Below, in pieces: positions 14,214 through 26,795 of a stretch of DNA of 64,000 nucleotides; position 1 is the first letter of the stretch; every line of letters begins with the position of its first letter. Both the position numbers and the translations under genes were made by a program. The notes beneath the pieces were generated by a model. That model worked only from the letters and a program-made list of their open reading frames with translations, was not told the origin of the DNA and did no database searches. This stretch comes from Paracyclopina nana (taxonomy: Eukaryota; Arthropoda; Copepoda; Cyclopoida; Cyclopettidae). Location of the stretch: assembly GCA_019096065.1 (NCBI GenBank), contig JAGUCH010000005.1, positions 5,580,001-5,644,000 on the forward strand, written 5' to 3'.

Positions 14214-15010
14214 AATGTGGCCAAGTCGAGCCTTCGAAGCTCCTTCCTTAGCTTAGCTTTGCTTTGCTGACCTCAATGAATAAGAGAACGAGCATTGATG
14301 CGTTTTCCAACTGTGCTCTCAGATCATTAACAGAAACCCGAGAATTCCGCAGTGGTCTATTTTGGCTGCAATCTAAGAAGGTTGCTGCTGCTGTCATCGA
14401 TTGCTTAACTGCGGCAAACGACCACAGCATGCATGTACGTGTGTGTGTGTGCGGAGAGGATGTGGTAATGAGGCCATTTTGTGAATAAAACTAGGTCATC
14501 CTTGTGTAGCAGAGTACAAGCATCAGCCAAGTGCAGAAGGTAAAAAAGAATAATCATGCGAAAAAGGAAAGCTGCAGCCATTTTCACCAAGCATTATTGT
14601 ATCATGTTGTGAAAATCCGATGCGAAAGAGGATACGTATAGATTGATGTGCTTTAGCAAAGAGCTAAATGGGGCCGAAAGGAAATGATGCATTCTTCCGC
14701 GTGTCTTCGTCCATTCAAGCCCACTTTTCACACCCCGTTGGCCTATTTGACTATTAACACAGTTACTTGAGAGTACATATAGTAAAAGGACCCACGAGCG
14801 ACCACCAAGCATGGCAGCTGCTCCTATTGACCTCGCGAGGCCATTGCCAAACTTTTTCCCCTACTTGAAGCCCAGCTTTTTTGTACGTGTGCGTGCAGTC
14901 CCATTATCAAAGTTGGAAATTAATGAAGGCAGAGTGCATTTTCTCCTCCGATGCTGACACAGTGTTTTTTTCATATGCATGATGTAAGTTACAATATTCC
15001 GCACACTATA

Positions 15011-15216
15011 CAGAGTGTCCCACAAACGTCTTAATTTATCCACCACTATATACTTATCAAAACCTAGACATTTCAGATAAACGCTTATATTGGTGTGTAC
15101 ATATATAGCTTTTTCTCCGAAATTTCATTAGAAAATAAGCACATGGGCGAGGCTCTCTGTAGAAAATAAGCTATAGTTAGATAATTCTTTAAATTAAATA
15201 TGTATGGGACACTCTG
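15011..15216. mobile_element. Mariner-like MITE
   Basis: CAGAGTGTCCCAC at 15011-15023 is repeated inverted as TGGGACACTCTG ending at 15216, giving a 206-bp element with no coding capacity. TA precedes the left end, but TC follows the right end. The same ends occur at 57223-57375 (with TA on both sides) and at 62002-62492. TA-flanked CAG(A)GTGTCCC ends are typical of Tc1/mariner MITEs. Confidence 0.7.
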
Positions 15217-18200
15217 TCCGCTATGATATTCTTAGTTACCTTTTCCACGTAATACGAGCAGTTATTTTAAGAGCAAAAAAGAGGCTCTCAGAGCTTTCAA
15301 GAGTTTCAAGAGTCACTCGCATTTTTTACAAGACATTTTCTGAGCTTAGCTCTCGTCGCGTAAAAAAAGTACTTCTTTGCTCTCCTTTAGTGCCACTCGA
15401 GAATGTTGATATACCGACATTTTTGTGCCTCGAAATTTTGCGTTGCCCCATTTAGAGCAGGCAGTCTGCAATATAGCGCATCACTTTTGATTTTCAGCTA
15501 GTTCCATGTACGTTTTTATCCCATAGAAAGTTAGTTGCAGCTATGTTCCGCAACAGTTTTTTTCGTTTTGATAGAGCAGACTTTTTGTCTGAAAGAAAGC
15601 AGTCTTGCTTGCTCACTTGGAAATGGGGTTCTATATCTGCATAAAAAGGGAGGAAAATGTTACTGCGCTGGGCGGACATGAGTTCTATGATAGTCTACAT
15701 ACAAGCAGATGTAGGATTATAAACTACCTGAGATGTCACGCTTGATGTTTTCAAAAGCCGCAGATGAAAATGAAGCAGTTTGCTGGCTTTCTTTTTGTGT
15801 GTAAGGACGCTGAGATTAATTGCTTCAAAGGCCTCATTGTGCATAGTTATGCATGCAATCCCGATCTGCTCACTCTCTTTGAAGATTAATTATTCTCAAA
15901 GCTAGAGCAATTTGCACAAAAGAGGAGAAATGCGCAAGTTGTATAGTACAAGCATATTGTAAAGTGTATCTCACGAGCTGTCTGAAGTGCATTACATGCT
16001 AGACTTGCTGAAAACGCAAAGTAATTAAACTACCATGGATACTAAAATAATGTTAGGGTTAATTTCCTCTTTCCTTACTACGCATATACCATTAAGAGTT
16101 GAATTAGGCATCTGTTGAAAAAACTCACTTAAGATTTCAGCTCGTTAACAAATTGAAAAGTTTCAATTATTTCAATAATTCCAAGAAATCTGCTTTCTTT
16201 AATGATACAATTGCAAAAAACACATAGCTCCATGTTTGCTTGAGAATATTGCTGACGAGATTCAGGTTGAATGCACGCGCAAAGAACGAAAGTGAAACAC
16301 ATTTCGAAAGCATTAACCCTCGAGACGTAATGCTATCAAGTGTATGCAGCTCAGTCGTAAAAGAGTAGTTTACTTAGATCAAGTCCTTTATTAGGGGCAT
16401 TAAATGAGATAAAAGTAGCTTTCAACCAACCACAAGTGCTCATCACCATCATCAAGATATGGAGGGATGGCCTTGTCAGGCCTTTCAAGGCCCACTTCAC
16501 TGGAAAAGTCATCTCACTGAAATGGAGGGGACGACATCAGGAAATGCAATAAAACGTAGACTTCAAAAGTTGACCCAGAAAGTTTTCAAATCTCCGAGCT
16601 GCTCATCCCATTTTCAACTTCTAGCAATTGATGATACAACTTCATATGAATCTCATTGTATACAAGCTAGCCTCATATTAAGTATTAATCCGGATTTAGA
16701 AGAGATGCTAGGATGTTCTAGGGATAATTGAATTAGTTGGTAGCTTGGCCTTTTGCAGTAATTAAGGCTAATTTTGCTCTTCCACATGAAATGGGATACA
16801 TCAGGCTGGAAAGTGGAAATCGTGTGGGAAAAACAAGGTTTGATTTCAGACAAAGATAAATGCTTGTAGCTTCCAACTATACAACTGCATGCTTCTAGTA
16901 TACTTGCCGAATGCAGCAAGCTTTCTGGAGAAAAACACTCGATTTGGCCGGAAAACCCGAGAAAGTAAGCCCATTTCATTTCTCTTGAGCTTGCACAGCA
17001 AACACAGTAAAAGAAGGCGGTAAAATTCAATATGCGTAGCAGCTGTTCAAATCCTAAATGAAAAAATATCTCCTCTGTAGCTGCCACCTAATCTCTAATT
17101 GCGTTTCTGTCTTCCTGATTCTGATTATTGATCTTGATTCTTTAGTGTTTTTGGAGTCGTCTCAGTTAGTGCTTGAAATAAGACAATTTTCCTCCTTTCT
17201 TCGTAGCTGGAATAGAGCTATTTCTATTTGGTCTCGTACGCGATTTCCGGCAAAACAAATTGCAGCTCCATCTTGCGGATAAATTTTGCCCTTGTTTTTT
17301 ACCTATAATTTCTTAAAGAGTTGGGGGCCTATATATGAACTTAATGCGTTTATGCTAGCTGCACACTGTATATGAAGTGGAAAAACTATTGCTTTCGAGC
17401 TCGCGCCGCTTTCTCGAGAAAGATATGGCAACTGGATCAAATGCAGCTTTTCGTATCTATCTAGGCATAATCAATTAATAAAGATGACGGACATAAATTC
17501 GAGATTCTAGGCCAAGATGATGATGATGCTTTCTTTGACAAAAACCAGGCCTACATTACAGTATACTGGCTGCATAATAAATGACATGAATGTAATAATA
17601 ATCATAATGTGACACATGGCAGCCATAACGCGCGAGCACAGGCATGAACACTTTCTTTTCAAGTTTCCCAGGAACAAAAGACCGCACGACCATTCGTCTT
17701 CCTCTTCTTCTTGTTCTCCACCATCATTACTCATGTGGAAAAAAAGGTGTCTGGCATGGTTGCCAAAAAGATTTCTCCCTTTGCAAAATGCTGGCTGTCC
17801 TGTTTAATGCTTCTTTCTTGTTGTCAACACAGTTGACCGGCTGAGTCAGCTGTTTGTTTTGGAAGCAAAACGACGTCAGCTGACCGCTCTCTTATGGCTT
17901 GAAAAACAGATTGCTGATTTTCCCCACATAATTTTTCATGAGATGGGCTGTCAAATAGCTGAGCAATGATCGATTCCCCACGGAGCTAAGCTGGTAAAAC
18001 AGGCGCGCATGAATAATTCATGTGAGGCCTCATATAAAATTGCTTACCTTCCAATTTTGACAGAATTCCAGGCATACCCTTAACCTACTTTGCTTTTTGA
18101 AATGAGCTCTCTTTGTTGCAGATTCCATGGAACAAATGCTTGCATCTCGATGCATGCAAGGGAGTGTTGCATATAGTTTCAAATTAGCTGGCTGAAGCAT

Positions 18201-19257
18201 GTTAAGGATCATCAAGTAAATTGCGAGCCCAGCAAGGTGACAGCTCGGTGGGAAGCTACAAAAGTAGTATTAATGCTCGAAAGCACGTACACATCGGTGT
18301 AATTTTTCACATGGATTAATCTTTTGTTGCTTATTGCCACATTCAGGAAAATGAATGTCTTTCAAGTGTTGACAGGCTAATAGCAGACACAAAATGCACT
18401 ATTTATACGACCCCATATACCATAATATATTGTGCGCGAAATATTGGGCCAGGCCTTTCTATTCGTTAGCATTGTTAAAACTTTTCCAACTCAGCCTTTG
18501 TTGAACTACAGTGCATGCTTCAACTTGCTTTAAGGCCTTTTGTCCATTTAGTAGTTGCACAACAATCATAGTAGAAAAACTTTGCTTCGCAATGGCAATG
18601 GAAATTCCTGATTGCAAAAAATATTTTCAGCCATTTGTGGGCATCATGCGAGCCAAATAAATATATAATGGTGCATGATGTCCCATGAGACCTGGAAATC
18701 CCTGCTAAATTGCATTGCTCCTCCCCTGTCATCGTCATCTGAAAGTCACATCAAAAAGGCCAGTGAGGCAAAAAGTCTTTATCTTGCGCCACCAGGATGA
18801 TACTGCTCGCTCGGGTGACTTTTTCGTCTCTTTCTTATATCTTGGACGCGAACTCACGTAACCATTGAAGAAGGAGGCCGGCCTTTCTTTGGCCTTTTTT
18901 GCGGACGGCGAGAGCCTTGATGATGAATTGCCAAAGCCTGATTGATTACAGCTAGGCCCACACAAAAGGCCAAATGCCAATGACCTCATTTTTCCGTCAA
19001 AATGTTGCTTCGAATGCTGATTATACATAATAATGCTTGGTTTATATATGCTCCAAAATACGCGATTACAAAGAGATTCACATCCATATATCGTAGTAGT
19101 ATATAATTCGAGTGCGTGTGGGTGTCTGTAGTATGTATGTATAATATGCTATTATATGTACAGATTGAGTCGAGCTCGCTCTATTATGCCCCCATTTATG
19201 TGAATGTGAGAGAGATGGGGCCTTGAGCCGAGCGAATAATAAAAAGTTTTTCTTCTC

Positions 19258-19278
19258 TGTGTGTGTGTGTGTGTGTGG
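19258..19278. repeat. (GT)n microsatellite
   Basis: Uninterrupted GT dinucleotide run of about ten units, in the 3' flank of the GPCR gene. Confidence 0.9.
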
Positions 19279-19561
19279 GAAACAAACAAGGAACAGTAGT
19301 GCTACAGCTCTCAGAGGATCATCACAATAAAAGGTCGTTATTTCCTGCGCTGTAGCTGCTCTTGCAGTGCACATTTAAAATAACAAGGGCTCATGTCTTA
19401 GAAAAAATTCCGACTGCAAAAACGCACGATACACAGTTATTATAGCATATGTTATAAATACGGTATACTGAGATGAATACTGATGATGATAAGCGCAGGT
19501 GCATGATGGGGATATTTCTGGGGAGAAATGCATTGCATTTCTCCCAACGGTGCATGACAAC

Positions 19562-21653
19562 TCAATTCTGCTCTTCGCCAGCCGAAGAAGAAGCAATTAC
19601 TACTTTGGCCTTTTGGGTGGCCGGACTAGAAAAGTTGCGGGTGATTGGAGGTGGTGCCAGATTGCCATTGATCACGCAAACCTGGTCATCCTCATCCGGC
19701 AGCTCTGGTTGAGCCATGGACACATTGGCTGAGGGCGGCACCGTCGTCGTCCCTGTGGGCCCAGCCGTGGAATTGAAGCATGACCTCGACGTCCTCGAAA
19801 TGCTCATGCCAGTCGACATGTCGTGCTGATGCTTGTCATTCTGCGAATCCACCCGGTGAATCATGTCCGGATTGTGCGCGTTCAACTTATTCGCGTCCTG
19901 ACGAGCGGCCTCCATTTTGTCCGCGTTGGCCTCTTTGCCCTGGCCTCCTCCGGCCAAGAGCCGGTTCCTCGCGGCCTTTTTGTCCTGGTGGCCTTTTTTG
20001 GCCCGGCCCAAAAGGCTGCGCTTCCGGGGGAACAAGGAGTGCTCCACGTGAAGCGCAGCGTTCACCTCACCGCGGTTGGAGCACGTGCAAGCCTTCATGA
20101 AGCTCTTTTTGAAGTTGTCCGAGAGGAACGCGTACAAGACGGGATTAATGGCCGAGTTGGAGTAGGACAGGCAGCCCGCGAGCAGCATGACAGCGATGAA
20201 GACGCTGCTCTGCGGCCCAGACTTGCGGTCCTGGGTGAAAATCAGGGACAACTGGGTGATCCAGTAGGGCAGCCAGCAAAAGATGTACACGGTGATGACC
20301 GTGAGCACCAATCTGGTCACCTTGGCGTGGGACTTTTTGCGCGCGCTCGACTTGCCGTTGTTCACGGCCGAGTTGGACTTGGGCCCAACTGTCCTCAGCT
20401 TGAAGATCACTTGAGCGTAGAAAATCAGGATCAGCGACAGGGGAATGGCGAAGCCCAGCATGAAGCTGTACATGGTGAAAGCCGTCTGCTCGTTGATGAG
20501 CGGCCTCTCGTACTCACTGTCCTCCTCGTCCGAGGCCGCCATCATGCTGGTGATGTTGTCGAGGCTGCTCACGATCATGTCCGAGGTGGAGCTTTCGCCG
20601 TGAGGCCAGAAAATGTTGCAGGTCCAGCCTCCGTCAGGGCGGGCCATGGTGGCCGCGTACATGAACACTGGCACCATCAGCAGGGCCGAGGCTGCCCAGG
20701 CTGTGAGGCTGACACATCTGGCGATCACTGGGGTGCGATACTTGGGCGCGGAAATGGGGTGACAAACTGCGATGTATCGGTCCGCAGATAATACAGTCAA
20801 GAAGATTGAGCTCGTGAACTGCAAAGCAAATACATTCATATTCAATGTGCTACTATGCGTAAGCAGCTATGGCAAATATAAGCCCGTAATAAGAACTTAT
20901 GGCAATAAAGACATTACAGCTAAATACCTGTAACGGTAAGGCTACAGAAAGTAATTCAATTACAGCTATTCCTTCTGTATTCACGATTGCAGAAAGCCAC
21001 ATCTTATTTTTATGGCTCGGGCCGTTGCACAATAGCTGTATTTTGAAAATACAAATCAGCTTGAATACATTTCTAAAAACTTAATCAACCCATTAATGAA
21101 ATACAAATTATGATTGATATGGCAGCTTTTGAAATTGATGCAAATCAAAGCTTTAGATTTAGGCAGGTCATCTTTTCAAGCATACAAGAGAACATTTTGC
21201 TTTTTCAAAAAATAACTGTACCTGATTGATTGAGGTTGTCGTCAGGTATATCTTGCACATGGCCAAACCGAAGATCCAGCTGCTCTTGACAGAAGTGACA
21301 ATCAAGAAGGGGATTCCCAGGAGGAATATCTCGTCGGCCACTGCCAACATGAGGATGTAAATGTAGGTGACCGTCTGCATCTTGGAATACCTCAAGACCA
21401 CATAGATGACGAGGGTATTCCCACAGAGCCCCACCACACAAATGAGCGCGTACAAAACCTGGATGAAGTTCATAAAGTAGGCTGGCAGGGAGATGCGATT
21501 GCTGCACGCTTCCGTGAAATTCAGCCGCTCCAGCTCAGAAAAATTGAGGTTGAAGCACAAATCTTCGGCTGTGTAGTTTGCATATTGGTCCTCGTAATAT
21601 TCGAGGCCGCCCATGGCCTCGGCCTCCTCGGCAATTTCGATCTGGTCAGCCAT
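19562..21653 (-). CDS. AstC-R: Somatostatin/allatostatin-C-type peptide GPCR
   Basis: Two exons, 21653-21222 and 20818-19562, joined by a 403-nt GT-AG intron at INQ|FTSS just before the DRY region; product 562 residues. The acidic N-terminus has N-glycosylation sites (NYT, NFS, NFT). TM1 carries GLCGNTLVIYVVLRY and TM2 LMLAVADEIFLLGIP. DRY is at 157-159 within SADRYIAVCHP. TM6 has ITVYIFCWLPYWITQ. TM7 has NPxxY at 369-373 followed by SDNFKKSF. These motifs are those of somatostatin receptors and arthropod allatostatin-C receptors, which are Gi-coupled plasma-membrane receptors for a disulfide-bridged peptide. Odd features are a long acidic second extracellular loop and a C-tail of about 180 residues rich in Lys, Ser and Thr. 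An opioid/galanin-family relative is less likely. Confidence 0.9.
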
Positions 21654-24600
21654 TCTTCTCGGAGGGGAGGAAAGTGAAAGCAGGTGTAATTACAGCCACT
21701 TTTTCGCTGACGTGTTGATCAAGGGCGTCGGCTGGTTGGCGAGGCTGGCAATTAACCCTATTTTACTACTGCTGTCAGTCTCGACGTCTGACTGATAATC
21801 TTCAATGCTCTTGTTCTTCACGCACCAGCGGACCAAATGGCTTTTCTATTTCGAGGCCGAACGATGCGAAGCTGGCTGCTTTTTGGCCCATTAGTGGCGC
21901 TCCAATGACGAGTCGAGGCCGACCGACCTCGAAGATGATCGCACTAAAGATGAGGATATTACTGCCCAAAATACTGCTTGTATTGCTCTATATGGTAGGA
22001 TACTTGATACAAATTGCCCGACGCACACTCTATGATTTTGAGGAATGCTCTATAGCACAGTGGGTGGTATGAACCGCATGTATTGTAAACAGCATGAAAA
22101 CCTACTGTGTAAGATACAGAATACACCTTCAGAAAGTGTGTACTCTTGGCCACGTTTTTTTCAATCTAATTCTTTAATATAAGCTTATCAGATAAATACA
22201 GGTATGTATCGAATACACTGATAGCGGTTTTTTTTGGGTTGTGATTGCATTTTTGCAATATTTTGCGATTATCAATAAATGATCAGTTAAGGTACAACGA
22301 TACATTTAGAGCAGGTGTATTCGTGCTTTTCAGGAAAAGAGTGACTTGTTTTATGATTTTGTACAGTATCCCACTGAAAATTGCTCAAAAGTACAAAAGA
22401 GGAAAAAATGCTACCTTGAATTCTGCTCGCGCTATCGCACCGGTTAATTCAGGATTTCGTGGAATGCAGTGTTACTAGGCTCTGCTCACTCTCTCACTCT
22501 TACAAAAATCGATCGTTTACTGCTTTAGCCGCAGTTAGTAATTGTATAATTTTTTGCTTTGTGAATTGTGCGACGCAAGAAGTTCCGAAAACACTTGTAG
22601 TTCATATAACTCGTTTTTTATGTAATCTCCTGCGCCAAATAAGCTTCATTTCTTTTGGCTAGACAAAGAGAGATTTTAACAAGATTTTCCCAGCTTTGCA
22701 GCTTCTTGCTACAAATAAAAAGAAGCCTCTAAAAAAACAAGCAACTCATGGCGGATGGCAAAACTGAATCAGCGCTTTTTTCCTCTTGTTCAAAGGTGAA
22801 ATAAAAGGAAATTTAGCACTTCACAGAGCTCCTGAGTTCAGGAAAGGAATTTTCTATTAGTTTTACGACAAATTGCAAAGGAAAGAAGGGACATATTGTT
22901 CAAGTTTACAAAGCATCTTTTGACTAAAAAAGGGCAGTAAATGTAATTAGCAGCTTGCGAGCTTGTAAAGTCAAAGAGACAAGTGACAAATTGCAGGAGT
23001 TGAGAATTGAGAAAATTCTTACCAGTTCTAGACTTTCGAAGGTACGGCCTCGTTGACCGTTTCTCTGAAACTACCGTCGAAGTCTTCCTTATTGCTGCAC
23101 TTTTATGCACTTCTCTCTTACTTACGTTTGGCTCGAAGAGAGCCGAGAGCACGCAGCGAAAAACAGAGCTGTATATACCGAAGTAGAGCAACGCGGCGCC
23201 CAAGAATGAGCACTCCAAAACTTCGAAGGAGTAGAAGAAAGCTTCGGCAATTTGATAAAGTTGAATGTCGAACAAGAAGAGTGTTAAATGGCATGTGAGC
23301 CCCCAACGAAATGGTAAAAGTTCCAAACAAACATTTCGGAATGGGCAAACTAATTAAAAATGGAGGTATCCGCGCTTGTACTATGTGCAGACTTGTGTTT
23401 TTGCTCAGCCAGCTCAAATGTCAATTTGCAGCAGCAAATGTCTCGAATTTTTTGCTTCATTTCGCCCACTCGTAGATGCAGTATAGTGAAAGGATGTGTA
23501 AGCCAGCTAATTGGGGCCAATTTGGGACATGCATAAAGTATGATAAGCTAATTAGGCTATATAGGAGGTCATTTTTGCAGCTGCTAGCTGCTGCTAATTG
23601 CAAATGTGATCCTCTCTCTAATTAGCCTAATTTTTATACTCTACGTACAAAACATAATTTAATGTGATAAGCTACCTTTTTTTAGTTTTAATACAGCAAA
23701 AAATGCAGTGCTCCGAAATATCAGTGCTATGATGAAAAGTATAATTTTAGAGGCTGCCCCTTTTGGAAACGATGCCATTCAGTTGGCCTTATCGTAGTAC
23801 AACAATGCTCTACTAGTTGGCCCCAGTAGGGACATTTCTGTAGTTAGCCAGCTGTTGTAGAAAAGTTCCTGCACCCGCAACCAACTTGTGCATTTCGTAT
23901 TCATGGCATGAGGTTGGGTCGTGCGGCGAGGCCGCTGCTAGTGCACGAGGTCTCGCAGCCTCCGCGCTTGTATCAAAGAGGACAACCACTTGATTAAATT
24001 CGCGTCTCACGCATAATTCACTATACGTCCTAACAATGCTAGCCTTTTTTCTATCGGCCTCTTGAAAAAGAAGAATTACTATTGAGGTTAAAGAGCAGCA
24101 AGAATTATGGGCAAAGTTTCGCGCAGCAGCGGAAAAAACGAGCTGAAGAGGCCATTTCATGAATACAGCAGAGATTTCAGGGCGCGATATGCAGAAGTGC
24201 TTAAAAAATTTGCACAATAGCCTCTGCCTAGCTCACTTTATCATTTCAGCAAAATTAAATTCAAGTAATGAGATGACACGATTTTTGCAGCATTTCTTCC
24301 CATCTTCAAAAGAGAGTCCAATTTGCTAAAAGTTTGTGATGTGCTTACGCAAAAGCAGGCTGCAATTTTCCTGCTGCTAGTTCCTTATGTACTACATAAC
24401 TACGTACTTGAGCTTCAATTGAAAATTAATCAAGGACACACGTTTGCTTCGGTCTATTAATTAAGATTTTATCGATCAATCTCACGCTCATTTATTGTGG
24501 CCATTGACAATTGCGGCTTGAAATTAAACTCTCAGCCGTATGCATAAACGAAGAAATATGTATTGAATTAATATTTTTATGCAAGATATATCTTACTTAA

Positions 24601-26364
24601 TCGAAGGATGAGAATACATTTCGAAAAATGGAAGAAATAGTCGGCCCTTTCAAATTTGCAGTTTCCGAGCATGCAACCATAAAATTGTGAATACAGCTAC
24701 CTTCTGACCATGCAGCTGATATTACATTTTTGCAAGGATTGCAGAAAAAAATTGCATTTCCCCTGCCCAAATTGTTGTCAGCTTCTTGCTCTTTCGACCA
24801 TGAAAGAACCTGCGGTGGATTCAGGGCAAATTGGATTTGCGCCCAATCACCAAAAGCAACAACTTTTGCTTTTGAAGCTGCTGCTGCATTTCAAAGCCTC
24901 CACTGCACTGCAAAAAGGGATACAGATAAATACAGCAGCACTAGCGTTGAAAGCCTAGGGCTGCAGCTTTCACCTTACTTATACATCAGCATCTTAGTTG
25001 TAAACATAGCACAAGTATCTGTATATTAATAGCAAACTGCATGTTGTTTGGGAAAATCGAGATAGCATCTTCTACTAGCTCTTCTTATAATCTAAAGCTT
25101 CTCCTTCGTCGTCGTTTTCATCGTGTGCTACTTACTTTAGTATAGTACATACGTAGTAGCTGAGAAAACAAACTTTACTTCTGCCATGTATCCACTTTGC
25201 CAAAATGCATCATATGCTATAGAGAGTACTTCTCATGTAAGATTTGGTGGAGAAAACTTGGTTATGGAGGCCAGAACAATCTGGAATTCGTGGCTAGGTT
25301 GCAAGTGATGCACAGAGGCTCCAATGATATTTGGCTTAAACTTTATAAACCTCTGCGTAAGCCAATTATCTCTTCTGAAGTTGGCCATTTATAACTCTAT
25401 AGGGATAATTATCATGTTGCTGATTATACTATATGCTATTTGCTTGGCCTACTTTTTTCGATTAATTATGCTACGATCAAGGCAGAAACATCTGCACATA
25501 CAGGAAATAATCTCAGTAATCTGTACAAATTAGGTGATCAGCATATGGGCTTTCACTTTCGCAAAAGATTCTTTGCAACTGCTTTTACATACTAAGTTCC
25601 CACAAGTAAACAGAATTGATTACGAATCCTTCTAGACTGCCAAAATGAAGGCAAAGCAATGGCATTTCCAGCTGTGAAATCTAATTTAAATCTAATCTGT
25701 GGATCTAATTTAGAAGTGAGAAAAGTAGCACATTTTGAAAAGCTGTCAGCTTTTCGGCTTTCGACTCCAAAAAGCATTTTTGGCTTATCCTTATTTTTCC
25801 CCTTACAAATACATTTTGGTGCTTCAGCTAGTGCTGCATCATGTGCAAAACAAATGCAAGAGTACGCCAACCACGACACAAAAGAACTAAAACAAGTTTT
25901 ATTGCCTAAAAACAGGCTTTCTACAATGCAGGAAACGATAGTCATGTTATTTCAGAGAATATGCACTAAGCCCTTAAAAGTCTGTGAGAGGACAAAAGCT
26001 TAGAAGTGTATGAATACAGGAAAAAAGAGAGTAGCCAAATTCAAAAGAAACTATTGCCGTTGTATACTCAAGATGGCCCAAGGCAGGCTTTTTGTTTTGC
26101 CAAAGTGGGCAATTTTCCTTGTGTGAGCTGCATGAAGTTTGACAGTATTTTTTCAGAAGCTTTCACAATAAAGAAACACACAATTGGAGCTGACGAAAAT
26201 TCACCTTTGAAGCTCAGGATGTAATTACTCTAACAATTTCAGTAGAACAGCTAGCGCTATATACCATTAAAAGATGTTGACAAAAGTTTTCCAAGGCAAC
26301 CAAATTGTACCAGCTACACAGCAACTTATTGAACAAAGGTATATGGTAACAATGAGAGACACTC
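21654..26364. other. Gene-poor intergenic DNA upstream of the GPCR
   Basis: Contains the GPCR 5' flank. Remaining open frames (for example minus-strand 22838-23326 and 23813-24217) have no recognisable domain, no convincing splice sites and AT-rich codons. Nothing else can be supported. Confidence 0.5.
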
Positions 26365-26367
26365 TTA

Positions 26368-26566
26368 GGCCTGGTTCACCTGCGATATTATGATCAAAAT
26401 ATCGAGCGATGTTATGCTGATATTTGCAAATATGAGGTACTTCCAAAATCATTTTTCAGATTTTTTCTTCGGATTCGGTCTTTTGTTACCAAAAGCCATC
26501 CAACAACAATATCTTAATTCTCAGTTTTTCAGTATTTCGCTCCGATATTTTGACAAAATATCAGAT
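26368..26566. mobile_element. PIF/Harbinger-like MITE, right end missing
   Basis: The left end GGCCTGGTTCACCTGCGAT at 26368 is preceded by TTA (26365-26367). The interior matches the complete copies at 26571-26792 and 38035-38256 over about 200 bp, but the copy stops before its right terminal repeat. It abuts the next copy in opposite orientation, together forming a near-palindrome. Confidence 0.75.
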
Positions 26567-26570
26567 TTTA

Positions 26571-26792
26571 GGCGTGGTTCACCTGCTTATAATATCTGAT
26601 ATTTTGTCAAAATATCTGAGCGAAATACTGAGAAACTGAGAATTTAGATACTGTAGTAGGATGGCTTTTGGTACCAAAAGACCGAATCCGAAGAAAAAAT
26701 CTGAAAAATGATTTTGGAAGTACCTCATATTTGCAAATATCAGCATAATATCGCTCGATATTTTGATCATAATATCGCAGGTGAACCAGGCC
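26571..26792. mobile_element. PIF/Harbinger-like MITE, complete, inverted to its neighbour
   Basis: A 222-bp element. Ends GGCGTGGTTCACCTGC (26571) and GCAGGTGAACCAGGCC (to 26792) are flanked by TTA on both sides (26568-26570 and 26793-26795). A 3-bp TTA/TAA duplication is the PIF/Harbinger signature. There is no coding capacity. Confidence 0.82.
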
Positions 26793-26795
26793 TTA

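Larger units (their letters stand above)
12922..19561. other. Gene-poor intergenic DNA
   Basis: No supported gene in about 6.6 kb. Short open frames (for example near 16459-16731) lack splice context, domains and GC elevation. It contains the repeats annotated at 13860, 15011 and 19258. The word AGGCC/GGCCT is conspicuously frequent: by hand I count about 28 GGCC sites between 13.9 and 19.3 kb. Confidence 0.55.

Noticed and set aside
19823-20791. Long plus-strand open frame of 322 codons
   Set aside because: It lies antisense to GPCR exon 2 and arises from its GC-rich codon use; no domain is visible.
22630-22675. Minus-strand CTCTCTTTGTCTAGCC resembling a U7 snRNA 5' end plus Sm site
   Set aside because: The spacer between the histone-pairing part and the Sm-like part is missing, the following stem is only about 6 bp with a long loop, and no snRNA promoter is evident.
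22838-23326. Minus-strand frame of 162 codons with hydrophobic stretches
   Set aside because: No recognised domain, no splice context, AT-rich codons and no conserved-looking motif; likely chance.
26368-26792. CRISPR-like or regulated hairpin array
   Set aside because: There are only two arms, each a recognisable transposon copy with TTA flanks, and the genome is clearly eukaryotic.
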